Of a DNA stretch of 64,000 bases, positions 49,667 through 60,108 are shown piece after piece. Under the pieces are notes generated by a model. It was not told the DNA's origin and did not search any database. It saw only the letters and a program-made list of their open reading frames with translations. A program made the position numbers and the translations under genes. Positions within the stretch are counted from its first letter, which is position 1; the number at the start of each line of letters is the position of its first letter. This DNA is from Bryobacteraceae bacterium (GTDB lineage Bacteria; Acidobacteriota; Terriglobia; Bryobacterales; Bryobacteraceae): assembly GCA_026002875.1 (NCBI GenBank), contig BPGE01000001.1, positions 3,472,001 to 3,536,000 on the forward strand. Direction: 5' to 3'.

Positions 49667-52600
49667 CTAGAACGAGTAGCGGAGGCTCAACTGCATGTTG
49701 CGCTCGCTGCTCTTGCTGGTGACCATGCCGAAGGTGGCCGACGTCGGGTTGGTGTCGACGCCGCCCCAGTTGGGATGGTTGGGGAAGTTGAAGGCTTCGG
49801 CGCGGAACTGGAGGAACTGCTTCTCCGTGATGCGGAAGCTCTTGAAGAGCGTGGCGTTCCAGTTCTGGAAGCCGACGTTGTTGAACGGGATCGAGTTGCG
49901 GTTCTGGTTCGGCAGCGTGCCATTGGCCGGCTTGGTGGCCCAGGGCTGGCCGTCGACGCGCGGCTCGAACCAGTAGTCGGTGATGCCCGAGTAGTTGCCC
50001 TGCGCGTTCACGTTGGCGAACTTCTGCGGGCGGTTGGGCATGCCGTTCAGGTTCCAGGGCTTGAAGTTGGAGTCGCCGATGCCGAGGTAGTCGTCGTTGT
50101 TGCCGACGGTGATCGGCGCCCCGGTCTGGAAGTGGATGGTGCCGGAGATCTGCCAGCCGCCGAGGGCCGTCCGCACGAACTTCGACTGGGTGTTGTTGAA
50201 GAACGGCATGTCCCAGACGAAGCTGGAGATGGCGACGTGGCGGGTGTCGTTCGACGACTTGCCCCAGTTCAGCTGCTGGTTGAAGACGTCGATGAAGCGG
50301 TCGCGCGGGCCGGAGTTGTTGTCCATCAACTTCGAGTAAGTGTAGGCGAAGTTGTAGAGCAGCCCGCGGGAGAACCGGCGGTTGACCTCCAGCTGGAGGC
50401 CGTTGTATTCGCTGCGGCCCGAGTGCTCAAGCATGGGGATGTTGGCGAAGCCCTTATAGGTGCGGAGCCAGTTGACGTTGGCGCCGGCGGCCCAGGGCTG
50501 GAAGGTGGTCCCGGTGGGCAGCTGGTTCAGGTCGCGCTCGCGGGACAGGTGGATGCCGGAAGAGCCGATGTAGCTGACTTCGACGGTCGTGTCGCCGGTG
50601 AGCTGGCGCTGATAGCTGACGTTCCAGTTGTAGCTGTAGGGGATATTGTACACCGGGTCGATGGTCATGAAGAACTGCGGGAAGGCCACGCGCGGGCCGG
50701 CGCCGGGGTTGTCAGCGATGCCGTTGGTGACCGAGACCATCGGCTGCCAGGGCGGGTTGCCGCCGAGGAAGACGCTGTCGTACACGCCGGGGCGCGACAC
50801 GAAGCCGCCCAGACCGGCGCGAAAGACGTTCTTCGAGCTGGCCTGGTAGGCAAGGCCGAGGCGCGGCACGATGTTGAACTGGTTCGGCGCAGGATAGGGG
50901 CTGCCGCCGCTGAGGAGGCGGTCGTACTCGCCGCTGTCAATCGCCGGGACGCGGCCGCGGCCGGCATCGGGGAATTTCTTGCCCGGGATGATGACGCCGT
51001 TGAAGCGGTCGCCGGAGAGGACGTTGCCGGTGGCCCGGTCGAGCACGGCGGCGCGGGCCGGATCATACCGGTCGGGGCGGAACACGCTCATGTTGCCCCA
51101 GAGCGACTTGTAATAGCCGTTCATCCAGGTGCCGCGAGTGCCGAGCTCGAGCTTCAGCTTCGAATTCACGCGCCAGGAGTCCTGGCCGAAGAACTCGAAC
51201 ATGTGGCCGCGATAAGGGGTGAAGCTGCGCGGACCGATTTCGGCATACGTCGAGAACAGGCCCAGGGCCACGTTGCCGAGGCCCGTGCCCGTGCCGGGGG
51301 CGCCGCCAGGACGGGTGTCGTCGAACACGAAGCGGCCGTTCTGGTTGTTGGTGCCGCCGGGCACGCCGGTCACGTTGATCTGGTCGAAGTCATTCTGGCC
51401 GCTGCGCTCGAACAGCACGCCGAATTTCCAGGTGTGGTTGCCGACGATTTTGGTGAAGTTGTTCGAGATCTGGTAAATCGGCCCCGTGGACTGCGCCGGG
51501 TAAGGGCCGCCGTCGATCGTGCCCACGTTCGGAATCTGGATCGTCGGCACTTTGTCGAAGATCTCTTTGCGCTCGGGGAAGATGTAGGGGTAGTTGATGC
51601 CGCTGCGGCTGCGCAGGTAGCGCTCGCCGGTGCGGTCGATGCCGATGTAGACGCGGTCCACCGAAGCCGTCACCAGCAGCTCGTTGATCGAGGTCGGCGA
51701 GAGCGTCCAGGTGTGGCCGAGGCTGGCCGTCTTGTTCGGACGAGACCAGTCCGTGATGGCGTAATCGAAGCCCGAGCGGAAGCTGTCCAGAGCCGTGTAG
51801 GCGTAATTGTTGTGGCGGAACTTGATGAAGTGGTTCTGGGCCGGGTTGTAGTCGATCGAGATCGTGTCCTTGCGCTGGTTCTGCCGCGAGGGCCGCACCT
51901 TGAACCAGTTGGTGTTGCCCTGATAGGCGCCCGTTGGGAGCGGGTAAGTCCGCAGGAAGGCCATGCCGTTGGGGCTCTGCTGGGCGCGGGGGATGATGTT
52001 GCCCGGAAACGGATTGCCCGTAGCCGGATCGCGCAGGATGCGGGCCGTGCCGTAAAAGATGCTCGGCTGGAGCAGCTCGCTGAAGTCGCCCTCGCGCATT
52101 GCCGCGGTGGGCACGCGCTGGAAGCTGGTGTCCTCGACGCGGCGGCGGACCCACTCCTGGCTCCACAGGAAGAACAGCTTCTCGCGGTTCTCGTTGAACA
52201 CTTTGGGGATCATCACCGGGCCGTTCAAGTTGTAGCCGAACTGGTTGAACTTCAGCGGCGGCGTGAAGTTGGTGGCCGGGTTGCGGTTGCGCGCCCAGCT
52301 GTTGGCGTCCAGCTTGTTGTTGCGGAAGAACTCGTAGAAGGTGCCGTGGAACTCCTTGCCGCCGGAGCGGGTGACCATGCGGATCTGCCCGCCGCCGGAA
52401 CGGCCGTACTCAGCCGCATACGTGGCCGTCAGGACCTGCACCTCCTGGATGGCATCGAGGTCGACGCTGCCGATGGAGGTGCCGTTGGCGCGCGTGCGGA
52501 CCGCCACCGCGCCGTCAAAGGTGATCACGTTGTCCTGGGAACGGCTGCCGTTGATCGTGAAGCCGCCCGAGTCCATGGCGAAGCTGAGCGAGTTCATGGG

Positions 52601-53104
52601 CGAGCCGCGCCGCACGCCCGGCTTCAGCATGGCCAGAAACAGCGGGTTGCGCCCATTGAGAGCGAGGTTCTGGATCTGGGTCTGCTCGACAGTCTTGCCG
52701 ACGGTGGCCGATTCGGTGTTCAGCACGGCAACGGTCGCTTCGACGGTGACCGATTCTGTGAGCTGGCCTACGGCGAGATCCGCGTTCACCTGAATCGGCA
52801 GCGCGGCGTCCAGCTTGTTGCGCGTCTTGACGAATGTCTTGAAGCCCGGCGCCTCCACGCGCACTTCGTAATAACCGGGCGGGAGGTTCGGGACGTTGTA
52901 AAAACCGGATTCGTTCGTGGTCGTCTGGCGCTCAAAGCCCGTGGCCTCGTTCTTGATGATGACCTTGGCATTCGCAACGACCGCCCCTGAAGGGTCGCGC
53001 ACGATGCCCGAGATGGCTGCGTTATCGGACTGCGCCAGCGCGCACAGCCCGACGAGCATGAGAACTGCGAACAGAGCAGTTCCTCTGCGAAGAGCCTGGA
53101 TCAT
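49667..53104 (-). CDS. Oar-like TonB-dependent receptor with CarboxypepD regulatory domain
   Basis: An 1145-residue outer-membrane protein: signal peptide (about 1-25), carboxypeptidase-regulatory-like beta sandwich (AAISGIVRDPSGAVVANAKV at 29-48, up to about 110), plug (QIQNLALNGRNPLFLAMLKP), and a large barrel ending NMQLSLRYSF with the terminal Phe needed for BAM recognition. Acidobacteriota encode many such receptors; ligands are mostly unknown, often glycans or peptides. AGGAGA lies 7 nt before ATG 53104. Confidence 0.93.
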   Translation of the reverse strand: MIQALRRGTALFAVLMLVGLCALAQSDNAAISGIVRDPSGAVVANAKVIIKNEATGFERQTTTNESGFYNVPNLPPGYYEVRVEAPGFKTFVKTRNKLDAALPIQVNADLAVGQLTESVTVEATVAVLNTESATVGKTVEQTQIQNLALNGRNPLFLAMLKPGVRRGSPMNSLSFAMDSGGFTINGSRSQDNVITFDGAVAVRTRANGTSIGSVDLDAIQEVQVLTATYAAEYGRSGGGQIRMVTRSGGKEFHGTFYEFFRNNKLDANSWARNRNPATNFTPPLKFNQFGYNLNGPVMIPKVFNENREKLFFLWSQEWVRRRVEDTSFQRVPTAAMREGDFSELLQPSIFYGTARILRDPATGNPFPGNIIPRAQQSPNGMAFLRTYPLPTGAYQGNTNWFKVRPSRQNQRKDTISIDYNPAQNHFIKFRHNNYAYTALDSFRSGFDYAITDWSRPNKTASLGHTWTLSPTSINELLVTASVDRVYIGIDRTGERYLRSRSGINYPYIFPERKEIFDKVPTIQIPNVGTIDGGPYPAQSTGPIYQISNNFTKIVGNHTWKFGVLFERSGQNDFDQINVTGVPGGTNNQNGRFVFDDTRPGGAPGTGTGLGNVALGLFSTYAEIGPRSFTPYRGHMFEFFGQDSWRVNSKLKLELGTRGTWMNGYYKSLWGNMSVFRPDRYDPARAAVLDRATGNVLSGDRFNGVIIPGKKFPDAGRGRVPAIDSGEYDRLLSGGSPYPAPNQFNIVPRLGLAYQASSKNVFRAGLGGFVSRPGVYDSVFLGGNPPWQPMVSVTNGIADNPGAGPRVAFPQFFMTIDPVYNIPYSYNWNVSYQRQLTGDTTVEVSYIGSSGIHLSRERDLNQLPTGTTFQPWAAGANVNWLRTYKGFANIPMLEHSGRSEYNGLQLEVNRRFSRGLLYNFAYTYSKLMDNNSGPRDRFIDVFNQQLNWGKSSNDTRHVAISSFVWDMPFFNNTQSKFVRTALGGWQISGTIHFQTGAPITVGNNDDYLGIGDSNFKPWNLNGMPNRPQKFANVNAQGNYSGITDYWFEPRVDGQPWATKPANGTLPNQNRNSIPFNNVGFQNWNATLFKSFRITEKQFLQFRAEAFNFPNHPNWGGVDTNPTSATFGMVTSKSSERNMQLSLRYSF

Positions 53105-53125
53105 TCAGTTGTCTCCTTCGTTCAG

Positions 53126-53177
53126 ATTTCCTGAAATCAAACTAACAAAGTGAACGCGCAAGCCAATTTCTGAAATG
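53126..53177 (-). promoter_or_regulatory. Two related palindromes upstream of the Oar-like receptor
   Basis: GATTTC-ct-GAAATC (53126-53139) and ATTTC-t-GAAAT (53167-53177) are perfect palindromes with centres about 40 bp apart, 22-73 nt before the start codon. The spacing and likeness suggest two half-operators for one regulator. No promoter hexamers were confidently placed. Confidence 0.35.
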
Positions 53178-53266
53178 GCTGCGCACCCCTAGCATGGCCC
53201 CAGTCTACCAGAATGCGCATGTCGCGTTTGCGACATTTTCGTGAAGCTGTACAGACAAGTCCGGCT

Positions 53267-54151
53267 TCAACCCCTCGGGCGAAGAGAAGGCAACGTGGCG
53301 GCGAAGACCAGCAGCCAGAGCGAGGCGCCCAAAGCCAGGTGCACGAGCTGCATCCAGACAGGCGCCAGCAGGAGCACGTTGACCGCGCCCGCCGCCAGCT
53401 GCACCACCACCCACGCGACAATCGCCCTCTGCAGAGGTCCGCGCACCGCCTGAAAGGCGGCGGTCAGGATGATGAACGCCGCCGCCACGCTTGCCACCGG
53501 GTGCATCAGCCGCAGCCGCAGCAGGGCGGGGCTGTCGGGAGAGAACTCCTGCCGGATCCCTTCGATCATGGAGACCGCAGGGAACACGGTATCGCCGAGC
53601 GCGGCGATCGCTCCCGTGATGCTGGCCAGCAGCACCGCCGCCAGGCTGGCCTTCATCCATGCGGAGACCGACGAGAGACGCCAGCGCTGATCCGACATCG
53701 AGTGCCACGCCGTCCCGGCCAGGGCCGCCAGCAGCAGGAACGTGTTGGTCAGATGGGCGCACAGGTACACGGCGCGGCCCGCTGAAGCGTTCTGTTCGAC
53801 GTATTCGAGAAGAACCAGGCCCGCGCCCAACAGCGCTTCCACGAGAATGAAGCCGAGGGACGCCCAGGCCCAGGCTCGCACGGCATGCCCGCGCGGAAAC
53901 AGCCGCCGCGCGAACCACACGAGCGCTGCCACGCCCAGCAGCGCCAGCCCGCTGGTGAGCCGGTGCGTGAATTCGATCATCGTCGCCACCGTGGGCGATG
54001 GCGGGATCACTTCTCCGTTGCACAGCGGCCAGTGGCTGCCGCAGCCGGCGCCCGAGCCCGTGGCGCGGACAAACGCGCCCCACAGGATCACCAGGAAATT
54101 CCACCCGAGCACCGCCCAGGCAAACCGCGTGTAGCGCCGCTGCGCTTCCAT
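53267..54151 (-). CDS. ctaA: Heme A synthase (CtaA/Cox15)
   Basis: A 294-residue, eight-helix membrane enzyme oxidising heme O to heme A. Conserved His in IEFTHRLTSGLALLG and LCAHLTNTFLLLAAL, the Cys pair in GCGSHWPLCNG and His in LRLMHPVASVAAAF are visible. It serves the caa3 oxidase encoded at 57326-61050. It is 5 nt downstream of an unknown membrane protein gene and probably in one transcript with it. ctaB was not found in the window. Confidence 0.93.
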   Translation of the reverse strand: MEAQRRYTRFAWAVLGWNFLVILWGAFVRATGSGAGCGSHWPLCNGEVIPPSPTVATMIEFTHRLTSGLALLGVAALVWFARRLFPRGHAVRAWAWASLGFILVEALLGAGLVLLEYVEQNASAGRAVYLCAHLTNTFLLLAALAGTAWHSMSDQRWRLSSVSAWMKASLAAVLLASITGAIAALGDTVFPAVSMIEGIRQEFSPDSPALLRLRLMHPVASVAAAFIILTAAFQAVRGPLQRAIVAWVVVQLAAGAVNVLLLAPVWMQLVHLALGASLWLLVFAATLPSLRPRG

Positions 54152-54156
54152 GTTTT

Positions 54157-55431
54157 CTAGGATGACATCGCCGGCGCCGCGGGCGCCTCATCGGCGGCAG
54201 TGCAGGCTCGGCGCAGCCACAGGGAGCAGGCCAGGGCCATCAGGACGAACAGCCCCTCCGTGACCAGATGTCCAGCGCTGACAAGCAGAGGCGGAACGAA
54301 GGTCTTGGCGAGCGAAACCGCCACGGCGCTCCACATCAGCGCCAGAAACAGAAGCCGCATATCCTGTTCTTTTCGAACCCAGACCGCCGCGAGCGCCGTT
54401 CCGGTGACAACCAGCGCCCAGCCTGTGAGACCCGCCAGCGCGGGCGTGTTCTCGGCGAAATCCATCAGGAACGCAGCGATGGTCACCGTGATTGCCACGT
54501 GGCGCGCAATCAAGGAGGACTGCAGCGCCGCCGCCAGAGCCAGCGCGCCTCCGACGCTGTAGTTGAACCGCAGCGCCACGCGGTATTCAATACCAATCAC
54601 GACCACGGCGGCGGCAGCCGCCAGCAGCAGCGATGCAGACAGGGCTGCCGGCGCTTCCTCCGCATCTTCTGCGGAGGCTGCCAATTCGCGCCGCGAGATC
54701 CACGCCGCGGCGCCAAGGCCCAACCCCAGCAGCGCCCCGAGCGTGAATTCCATCCCCTTCCACCAGTCGAACCAGCGGAGCGCATCCAGCCCCCTGCCCC
54801 ACGCCTGCAATGCCGCGCCCAGAGGAAAACCCAGCGCGCCGCCCGCACAGGTCCACAGCGCGAACCGCCACGCAATGCGGCGCAACGGCCCATGCGCCGC
54901 CACCGCGAGAAACGCCAGCGCCCCTGCCAGCAACCCCGCCCAGACCTCTTCCCGCGGCTTGTTGAGCGGATCAGAAAAGTAGACGAGCTTCGGCGCGTTC
55001 ACCAGACGCCAACCCGCCCATGTGGCCGAAAGCATGGCCGCCAGACCCCAGAGCAAACGGCGTGCGCTCCAGCCAGCCTGTCCGCGCAGAAGCCCCGCGC
55101 CGATGAGCCCCCCTCCCGCCAGCCCCCACGCGCCGCCTTTGAGTGCGAAGCCCAGCAACGCCCACCAATATGTCTCCGGCCTCAGCGACAGCCCGACCGT
55201 TTGCCCGTACGTCTCCTGCCCCCCGAGACCGAAGCCCACCGCGCCGCATGCGGCCAGCCACGCCGCCTGCCGCTCCTGTTTCAGAAGAGCGGCGAGAACC
55301 AGCCCGATCATGGCCCCGGGGATCATCGCCCCCAGCGGCCCGCCGCCGATGAACCCCCTCAGCCCCCAGCCCAGGGCCATGGCCGCTGCGCACAGAGCCA
55401 TCGGCAACCGGCCATCCCGCCCGTTCCGCAT
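54157..55431 (-). CDS. Polytopic membrane protein of unknown function
   Basis: A 424-residue protein with about 11-12 hydrophobic segments rich in Ala, Gly, Leu and Trp. Recurring glycine-rich stretches (WGLRGFIGGGPLGAMIPGAM, GGAWGLAGGGLIGAGLLRG, GGALGFPLGAALQAWG) suggest an internal repeat. No family was recognised. The start is ATG 55431, where the hydrophobic sequence begins; upstream in-frame sequence runs through a repeat element and is not coding. It precedes ctaA by 5 nt. Confidence 0.75.
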   Translation of the reverse strand: MRNGRDGRLPMALCAAAMALGWGLRGFIGGGPLGAMIPGAMIGLVLAALLKQERQAAWLAACGAVGFGLGGQETYGQTVGLSLRPETYWWALLGFALKGGAWGLAGGGLIGAGLLRGQAGWSARRLLWGLAAMLSATWAGWRLVNAPKLVYFSDPLNKPREEVWAGLLAGALAFLAVAAHGPLRRIAWRFALWTCAGGALGFPLGAALQAWGRGLDALRWFDWWKGMEFTLGALLGLGLGAAAWISRRELAASAEDAEEAPAALSASLLLAAAAAVVVIGIEYRVALRFNYSVGGALALAAALQSSLIARHVAITVTIAAFLMDFAENTPALAGLTGWALVVTGTALAAVWVRKEQDMRLLFLALMWSAVAVSLAKTFVPPLLVSAGHLVTEGLFVLMALACSLWLRRACTAADEAPAAPAMSS

Positions 55432-55448
55432 GCCCTGCAATTCTCCCT

Positions 55449-55480
55449 GAAAAGAAGACAGGAACACAATTACTCTTTTC
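55449..55480 (-). repeat. Dispersed GTGTTCCTGTC element, copy 2
   Basis: Read on the minus strand it gives GAAAAGAGTAATTGTGTTCC followed by TGTCTTCTTTTC. This matches the element at 11774-11808 at most positions, including the whole AATTGTGTTCCTGTC core. The ends GAAAAGA and TCTTTTC are complementary. Confidence 0.7.
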
Positions 55481-55640
55481 TGCGGAATCAGGATCCGCTG
55501 CCGCTCTGGCTTCGCGCGGGCGCAATCATGCGTCAGCGGCCCCGGCGCGCCAGGGGGATCTCCGCAGGCTGACTGCCCCCGCATGGCGCCCTGGGCAGCC
55601 GGGGCCGCCAGGAACTCCGGCCCGGAGGCCGGCTGGATTC

Positions 55641-55672
55641 GAAAAAGGGGAACTCTGTCCCTGTCCCCTGTT
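55641..55672 (-). terminator. Dispersed element acting as probable xylB terminator
   Basis: On the minus strand, directly after the xylB stop, GGGGA and TCCCC pair around an ACAGGGACAGAG-type loop and are followed by TTTTTCG. The sequence is a diverged member of the repeat family at 11774 and 55449 (shared CCTGTCCCC). Confidence 0.6.
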
Positions 55673-57169
55673 TCAGGCCATCTGCTGGATCAGGCTGTAG
55701 ACGGGTTTCAGCGTCGGGTACAGGATCGAGAACACCTCGTAGCCGCGCTCGTAGGCAGCAGACTCATGCACGCTCGGAATCAGGCACTCCGTCTCGCGGA
55801 TGGCCACCGAGCACAGCTCCTCGACGCTCGCATACTGCCCCGTGCCTGCCACGGCCAGCAGCGCCGCTCCGTAGGCCGAGCCTTCCGTGTTCTCGAGCGT
55901 CGCCACGCCGCGGCCGAAGATGTCGGCCAGCATCTGGCGCCAGAACGGGCTGCGCGCGCCGCCGCCGCTGGCCCGCACGCTCTGGATGTCGACGCCCATG
56001 CTCTCGATCACGCCGAGGCAGTCCTTCAGGCTGTAGCTGACGCCCTCGACAATGGCACGGATCATTTCCGGGCGGCCATGTTTCGCTGTCAGCCCGATCC
56101 AGCCGCCGCGGGCGATCGGATCCAGGTGCGGCGTCCGCTCGCCCATCAGATACGGCAGCCAGAACAGGCCGTGCGACAGCGGCGGCGCCTTCTGCGCCTC
56201 GGCCATCAGCGTGTCGTAATCCGTCCCCGGCGCAAACTGGTTGCGGAACCACTGCAGGCTCAGCCCGGCGCCCTGCGTGACGCCCATCACGTGCCACTTG
56301 CCGCGCACCGCATGGCAGAACGTATGCACGCGCCCCTGAGGATCGTAGTGCGGCCTGTCGAGATACGCAAACACGACGCCCGACGTGCCGATCGTGCAGG
56401 AAGCCACTCCTGCGTGAACGATCCCGTTGCCGATCCCGCTGGCCGCCTGATCGCCCGCGCCGCCTACAACCGGCGTGCCTTCCTTCAGACCCGTGGCTTC
56501 CGCCGCCGCGCGCGTCACGGTCCCGGTCACGTCGGCCGATTCCTTCACCTCGGGCAGCAGGGACGCATCCAGATCCAGCCGCTCGATCATCGCCGACGAC
56601 CAGCGCCGTGTCACCACGTCCAGCAGTCCCGTGCCCGAAGCGTCGCTCACTTCCGTGGCATGCACTCCAGTGAGCATGAACCGCACGTAGTCCTTCGGCA
56701 GCAGAACCTTGCGGGCGCGCTCGAAGTTCTGCGGCTCGTTGTCCCGCACCCACAGCAGCTTGGGCAGCGTGAAACCGGTCAGCATCGGGTTGGCCGTGTG
56801 CGCCACAACGTTGGCGCGCCCGATGGTCTGGTGGATGAAATCCACCTGGGGCTGGCTGCGCTGGTCGCACCAGATCAGCGAGGGCCGGATCACGCGGTTG
56901 TCGGCGTCCAGCAGAACCAGGCCGTGCATCTGCCCGCTCAGGCCGACGCCCTTCACCTGATCGCCGCTGACACCGGCCTGTTCGAGCACGCCGCGGATGG
57001 CCGCCTGCGCTGCGTCCCACCAGTTTTCGGGGCGCTGCTCCGCCCACAGCGGCCGCTCCATCCGGATGTCTTCATGCGGCGCCGTAAAGCCCGCAATCAG
57101 CTTCCCTTTCTCGTCGACGAGCAACGCGCGGCTTCCGCCGGTTCCGATATCAATGCCAAGCCAGTACAT
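55673..57169 (-). CDS. xylB: Xylulokinase (FGGY family)
   Basis: A 498-residue sugar kinase phosphorylating D-xylulose. WLGIDIGTGGSRALLVDEKG (ATP/phosphate), GVGLSGQMHGLVLLDADNRV and SLIWCDQRSQ are xylulokinase features; the FGGY C-terminal motif region ASGGGARSPFWRQMLADIFG and GSAYGAALLA are present. AGGAGA lies 11 nt before ATG 57169. No xylose isomerase or transporter is adjacent, so another ketose substrate cannot be excluded. Confidence 0.92.
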   Translation of the reverse strand: MYWLGIDIGTGGSRALLVDEKGKLIAGFTAPHEDIRMERPLWAEQRPENWWDAAQAAIRGVLEQAGVSGDQVKGVGLSGQMHGLVLLDADNRVIRPSLIWCDQRSQPQVDFIHQTIGRANVVAHTANPMLTGFTLPKLLWVRDNEPQNFERARKVLLPKDYVRFMLTGVHATEVSDASGTGLLDVVTRRWSSAMIERLDLDASLLPEVKESADVTGTVTRAAAEATGLKEGTPVVGGAGDQAASGIGNGIVHAGVASCTIGTSGVVFAYLDRPHYDPQGRVHTFCHAVRGKWHVMGVTQGAGLSLQWFRNQFAPGTDYDTLMAEAQKAPPLSHGLFWLPYLMGERTPHLDPIARGGWIGLTAKHGRPEMIRAIVEGVSYSLKDCLGVIESMGVDIQSVRASGGGARSPFWRQMLADIFGRGVATLENTEGSAYGAALLAVAGTGQYASVEELCSVAIRETECLIPSVHESAAYERGYEVFSILYPTLKPVYSLIQQMA

Positions 57170-57261
57170 AGTCCGTATTTTCTCCTGCGGTTGCTTCCTC
57201 AGTTTGACAGACCCGGAACGGGCTTGGAAACTCCCCTGCCCCGCCCCGTAATCCGGCCCTG

Positions 57262-57294
57262 CAAAACAGGCGCGCCCCGGAGCGGGGCGCGCCT
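57262..57294 (-). terminator. Terminator of the ACIII-cytochrome oxidase operon
   Basis: An 11-bp perfect stem AGGCGCGCCCC/GGGGCGCGCCT with a 5-nt loop, followed on the minus strand by GTTTTGC, starts 31 nt after the coxD stop. Confidence 0.9.
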
Positions 57295-57325
57295 GAGGAA
57301 AAACAGGATGGCCTTGGCCGGATGA

Positions 57326-57727
57326 CTACTGCGCCGGAGTTCCCCGCGGCTGGCCCGTCGAAGGCCGCACCGGCCCGCCCAGCGGCGCGCCCGGGAACTC
57401 CTGCACGGGCGTCTTGAGGTTCGAGGGCAGCACCGTCTGGCGCGTGGCGATGTCGAACAGGGTCCAGATCAGGAAGATCGCCAGGAACAGCAGGCCTCCG
57501 ACAAAAATGACCGCGTTGAACTTGTCATGCCGCAGGTGCATGAAGAACAGCGCCACCAGCGACCCCTTGGCCGAGGCGATCAGCAGCGCCACGACAATGT
57601 TCCAGGCGCCGAAGTCGAAGTAGGAAGCCTGCACCGTGATGACGGTCAGCACGAGGAGCGCCGCCAGCACCATTGCATAGGTCTTCGGACCCGTAACCGG
57701 ATGAGCGTGTTCGTTCGCATGAGCCAT
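57326..57727 (-). CDS. coxD: Cytochrome c oxidase subunit IV (caa3 type)
   Basis: A 133-residue protein with three membrane segments: TYAMVLAALLVLTVITVQAS (16-35), WNIVVALLIASAKGSLVALF and AVIFVGGLLFLAIFLIWTLF, with MHLRHDK between the last two as in prokaryotic subunit IV. A proline-rich tail ends the protein. It is the last gene of the respiratory operon. Confidence 0.9.
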   Translation of the reverse strand: MAHANEHAHPVTGPKTYAMVLAALLVLTVITVQASYFDFGAWNIVVALLIASAKGSLVALFFMHLRHDKFNAVIFVGGLLFLAIFLIWTLFDIATRQTVLPSNLKTPVQEFPGAPLGGPVRPSTGQPRGTPAQ

Positions 57728-57739
57728 GGCCGTGCCTCC

Positions 57740-58414
57740 TCAGCTGATCAGGTACATCAACGGGAACAGGTAGATCCAGATCAGGTCCACCAGGTGCCAG
57801 TACAGCCCGGTGATCTCCACCGGCGCGTAATATTCCGCGGAAAAGTGCCCCTTCAGGGCCCGCCACACAAGCCACGCGATGGCCGCCATGCCCAGCAGCA
57901 CATGGATGCCGTGCAGTCCCGTCATCATGAAATAGAAGCTGAAGAACATGAATTGACCCGGCACGGTGTCGCCCTTGTGGGAGTAATACTTCCCGGGCAG
58001 AAGGCCTTCGTGGAACTTGTGGCTGTACTCGAAGTACTTCACCACCATGAAGACCCCCGCGCACAGCAGCGTCAGCAGCAGGAAGATCACCAGCAGCTTC
58101 TGACGGCTCGTCTGCGCAGCCCAGACCGAGAGCACCATGGTGAAGCTGGAAATCAGCAGCACCACGGTGTTCAGCGCGCCGAGCGTCCGGTCCAGGTGGT
58201 GGTGGGCGGCCATGAAGGCCTCCGGATGCCGGGCGTGCATGATGCCGTAGCCGACGAACAGGCCGCCGAACAGCAGCACTTCCGTCACGAGGAACAGCCA
58301 CATGCCGATCTTGGCCGCATCGAACTGCTGCGACATCTCGCGGAAGTGATGCTGCAGAAACGGCGAGTGGCCGTGTTCGGCATGGGCGTGCGCGGAGGGT
58401 GTGGCAGTGCTCAT
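57740..58414 (-). CDS. coxC: Cytochrome c oxidase subunit III
   Basis: A 224-residue protein with a His-rich N-terminus (HAHAEHGHSPFLQHHF) and five to six membrane segments. KIGMWLFLVTEVLLFGGLFV and GLHGIHVLLGMAAIAWLVWR then GLYWHLVDLIWIYLFPLMYL are the subunit III signatures. ATG 58414 is preferred to an upstream TTG. It stabilises subunit I. Confidence 0.95.
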   Translation of the reverse strand: MSTATPSAHAHAEHGHSPFLQHHFREMSQQFDAAKIGMWLFLVTEVLLFGGLFVGYGIMHARHPEAFMAAHHHLDRTLGALNTVVLLISSFTMVLSVWAAQTSRQKLLVIFLLLTLLCAGVFMVVKYFEYSHKFHEGLLPGKYYSHKGDTVPGQFMFFSFYFMMTGLHGIHVLLGMAAIAWLVWRALKGHFSAEYYAPVEITGLYWHLVDLIWIYLFPLMYLIS

Positions 58415-58439
58415 GGGTGACAACTCTCGTTCAGATTTT

Positions 58440-60092
<1,653 letters not shown>

Positions 60093-60108
60093 TGTCGCTC
60101 TTCCTTTC

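Larger units (their letters stand above)
55432..55672. other. Intergenic region bounded by two repeat elements
   Basis: The 241-bp gap holds a GTGTTCCTGTC-type element at 55449-55480 in one orientation and a relative at 55641-55672 in the other. The roughly 160 bp between them show no gene, only GC-rich sequence with short hairpins. Confidence 0.5.

Noticed and set aside
49376-52990. A 1204-codon open frame on the plus strand opposite the Oar-like receptor
   Set aside because: It mirrors the receptor codons in high-GC DNA, has low-complexity Ala/Val/Asp/Arg composition, and no recognisable motif. The minus-strand protein is clearly the real gene.
53219-53236. Hairpin ATGTCGC-gttt-GCGACAT as ctaA terminator
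   Set aside because: The T-run follows on the plus strand, which has no gene upstream; on the minus strand the tail is not T-rich. It could be a regulatory palindrome, but there is no further support.
55432-55584. N-terminal extension of the unknown membrane protein to 55584
   Set aside because: The added codons run through the GTGTTCCTGTC repeat element and are not membrane-like; the hydrophobic protein starts at 55431.
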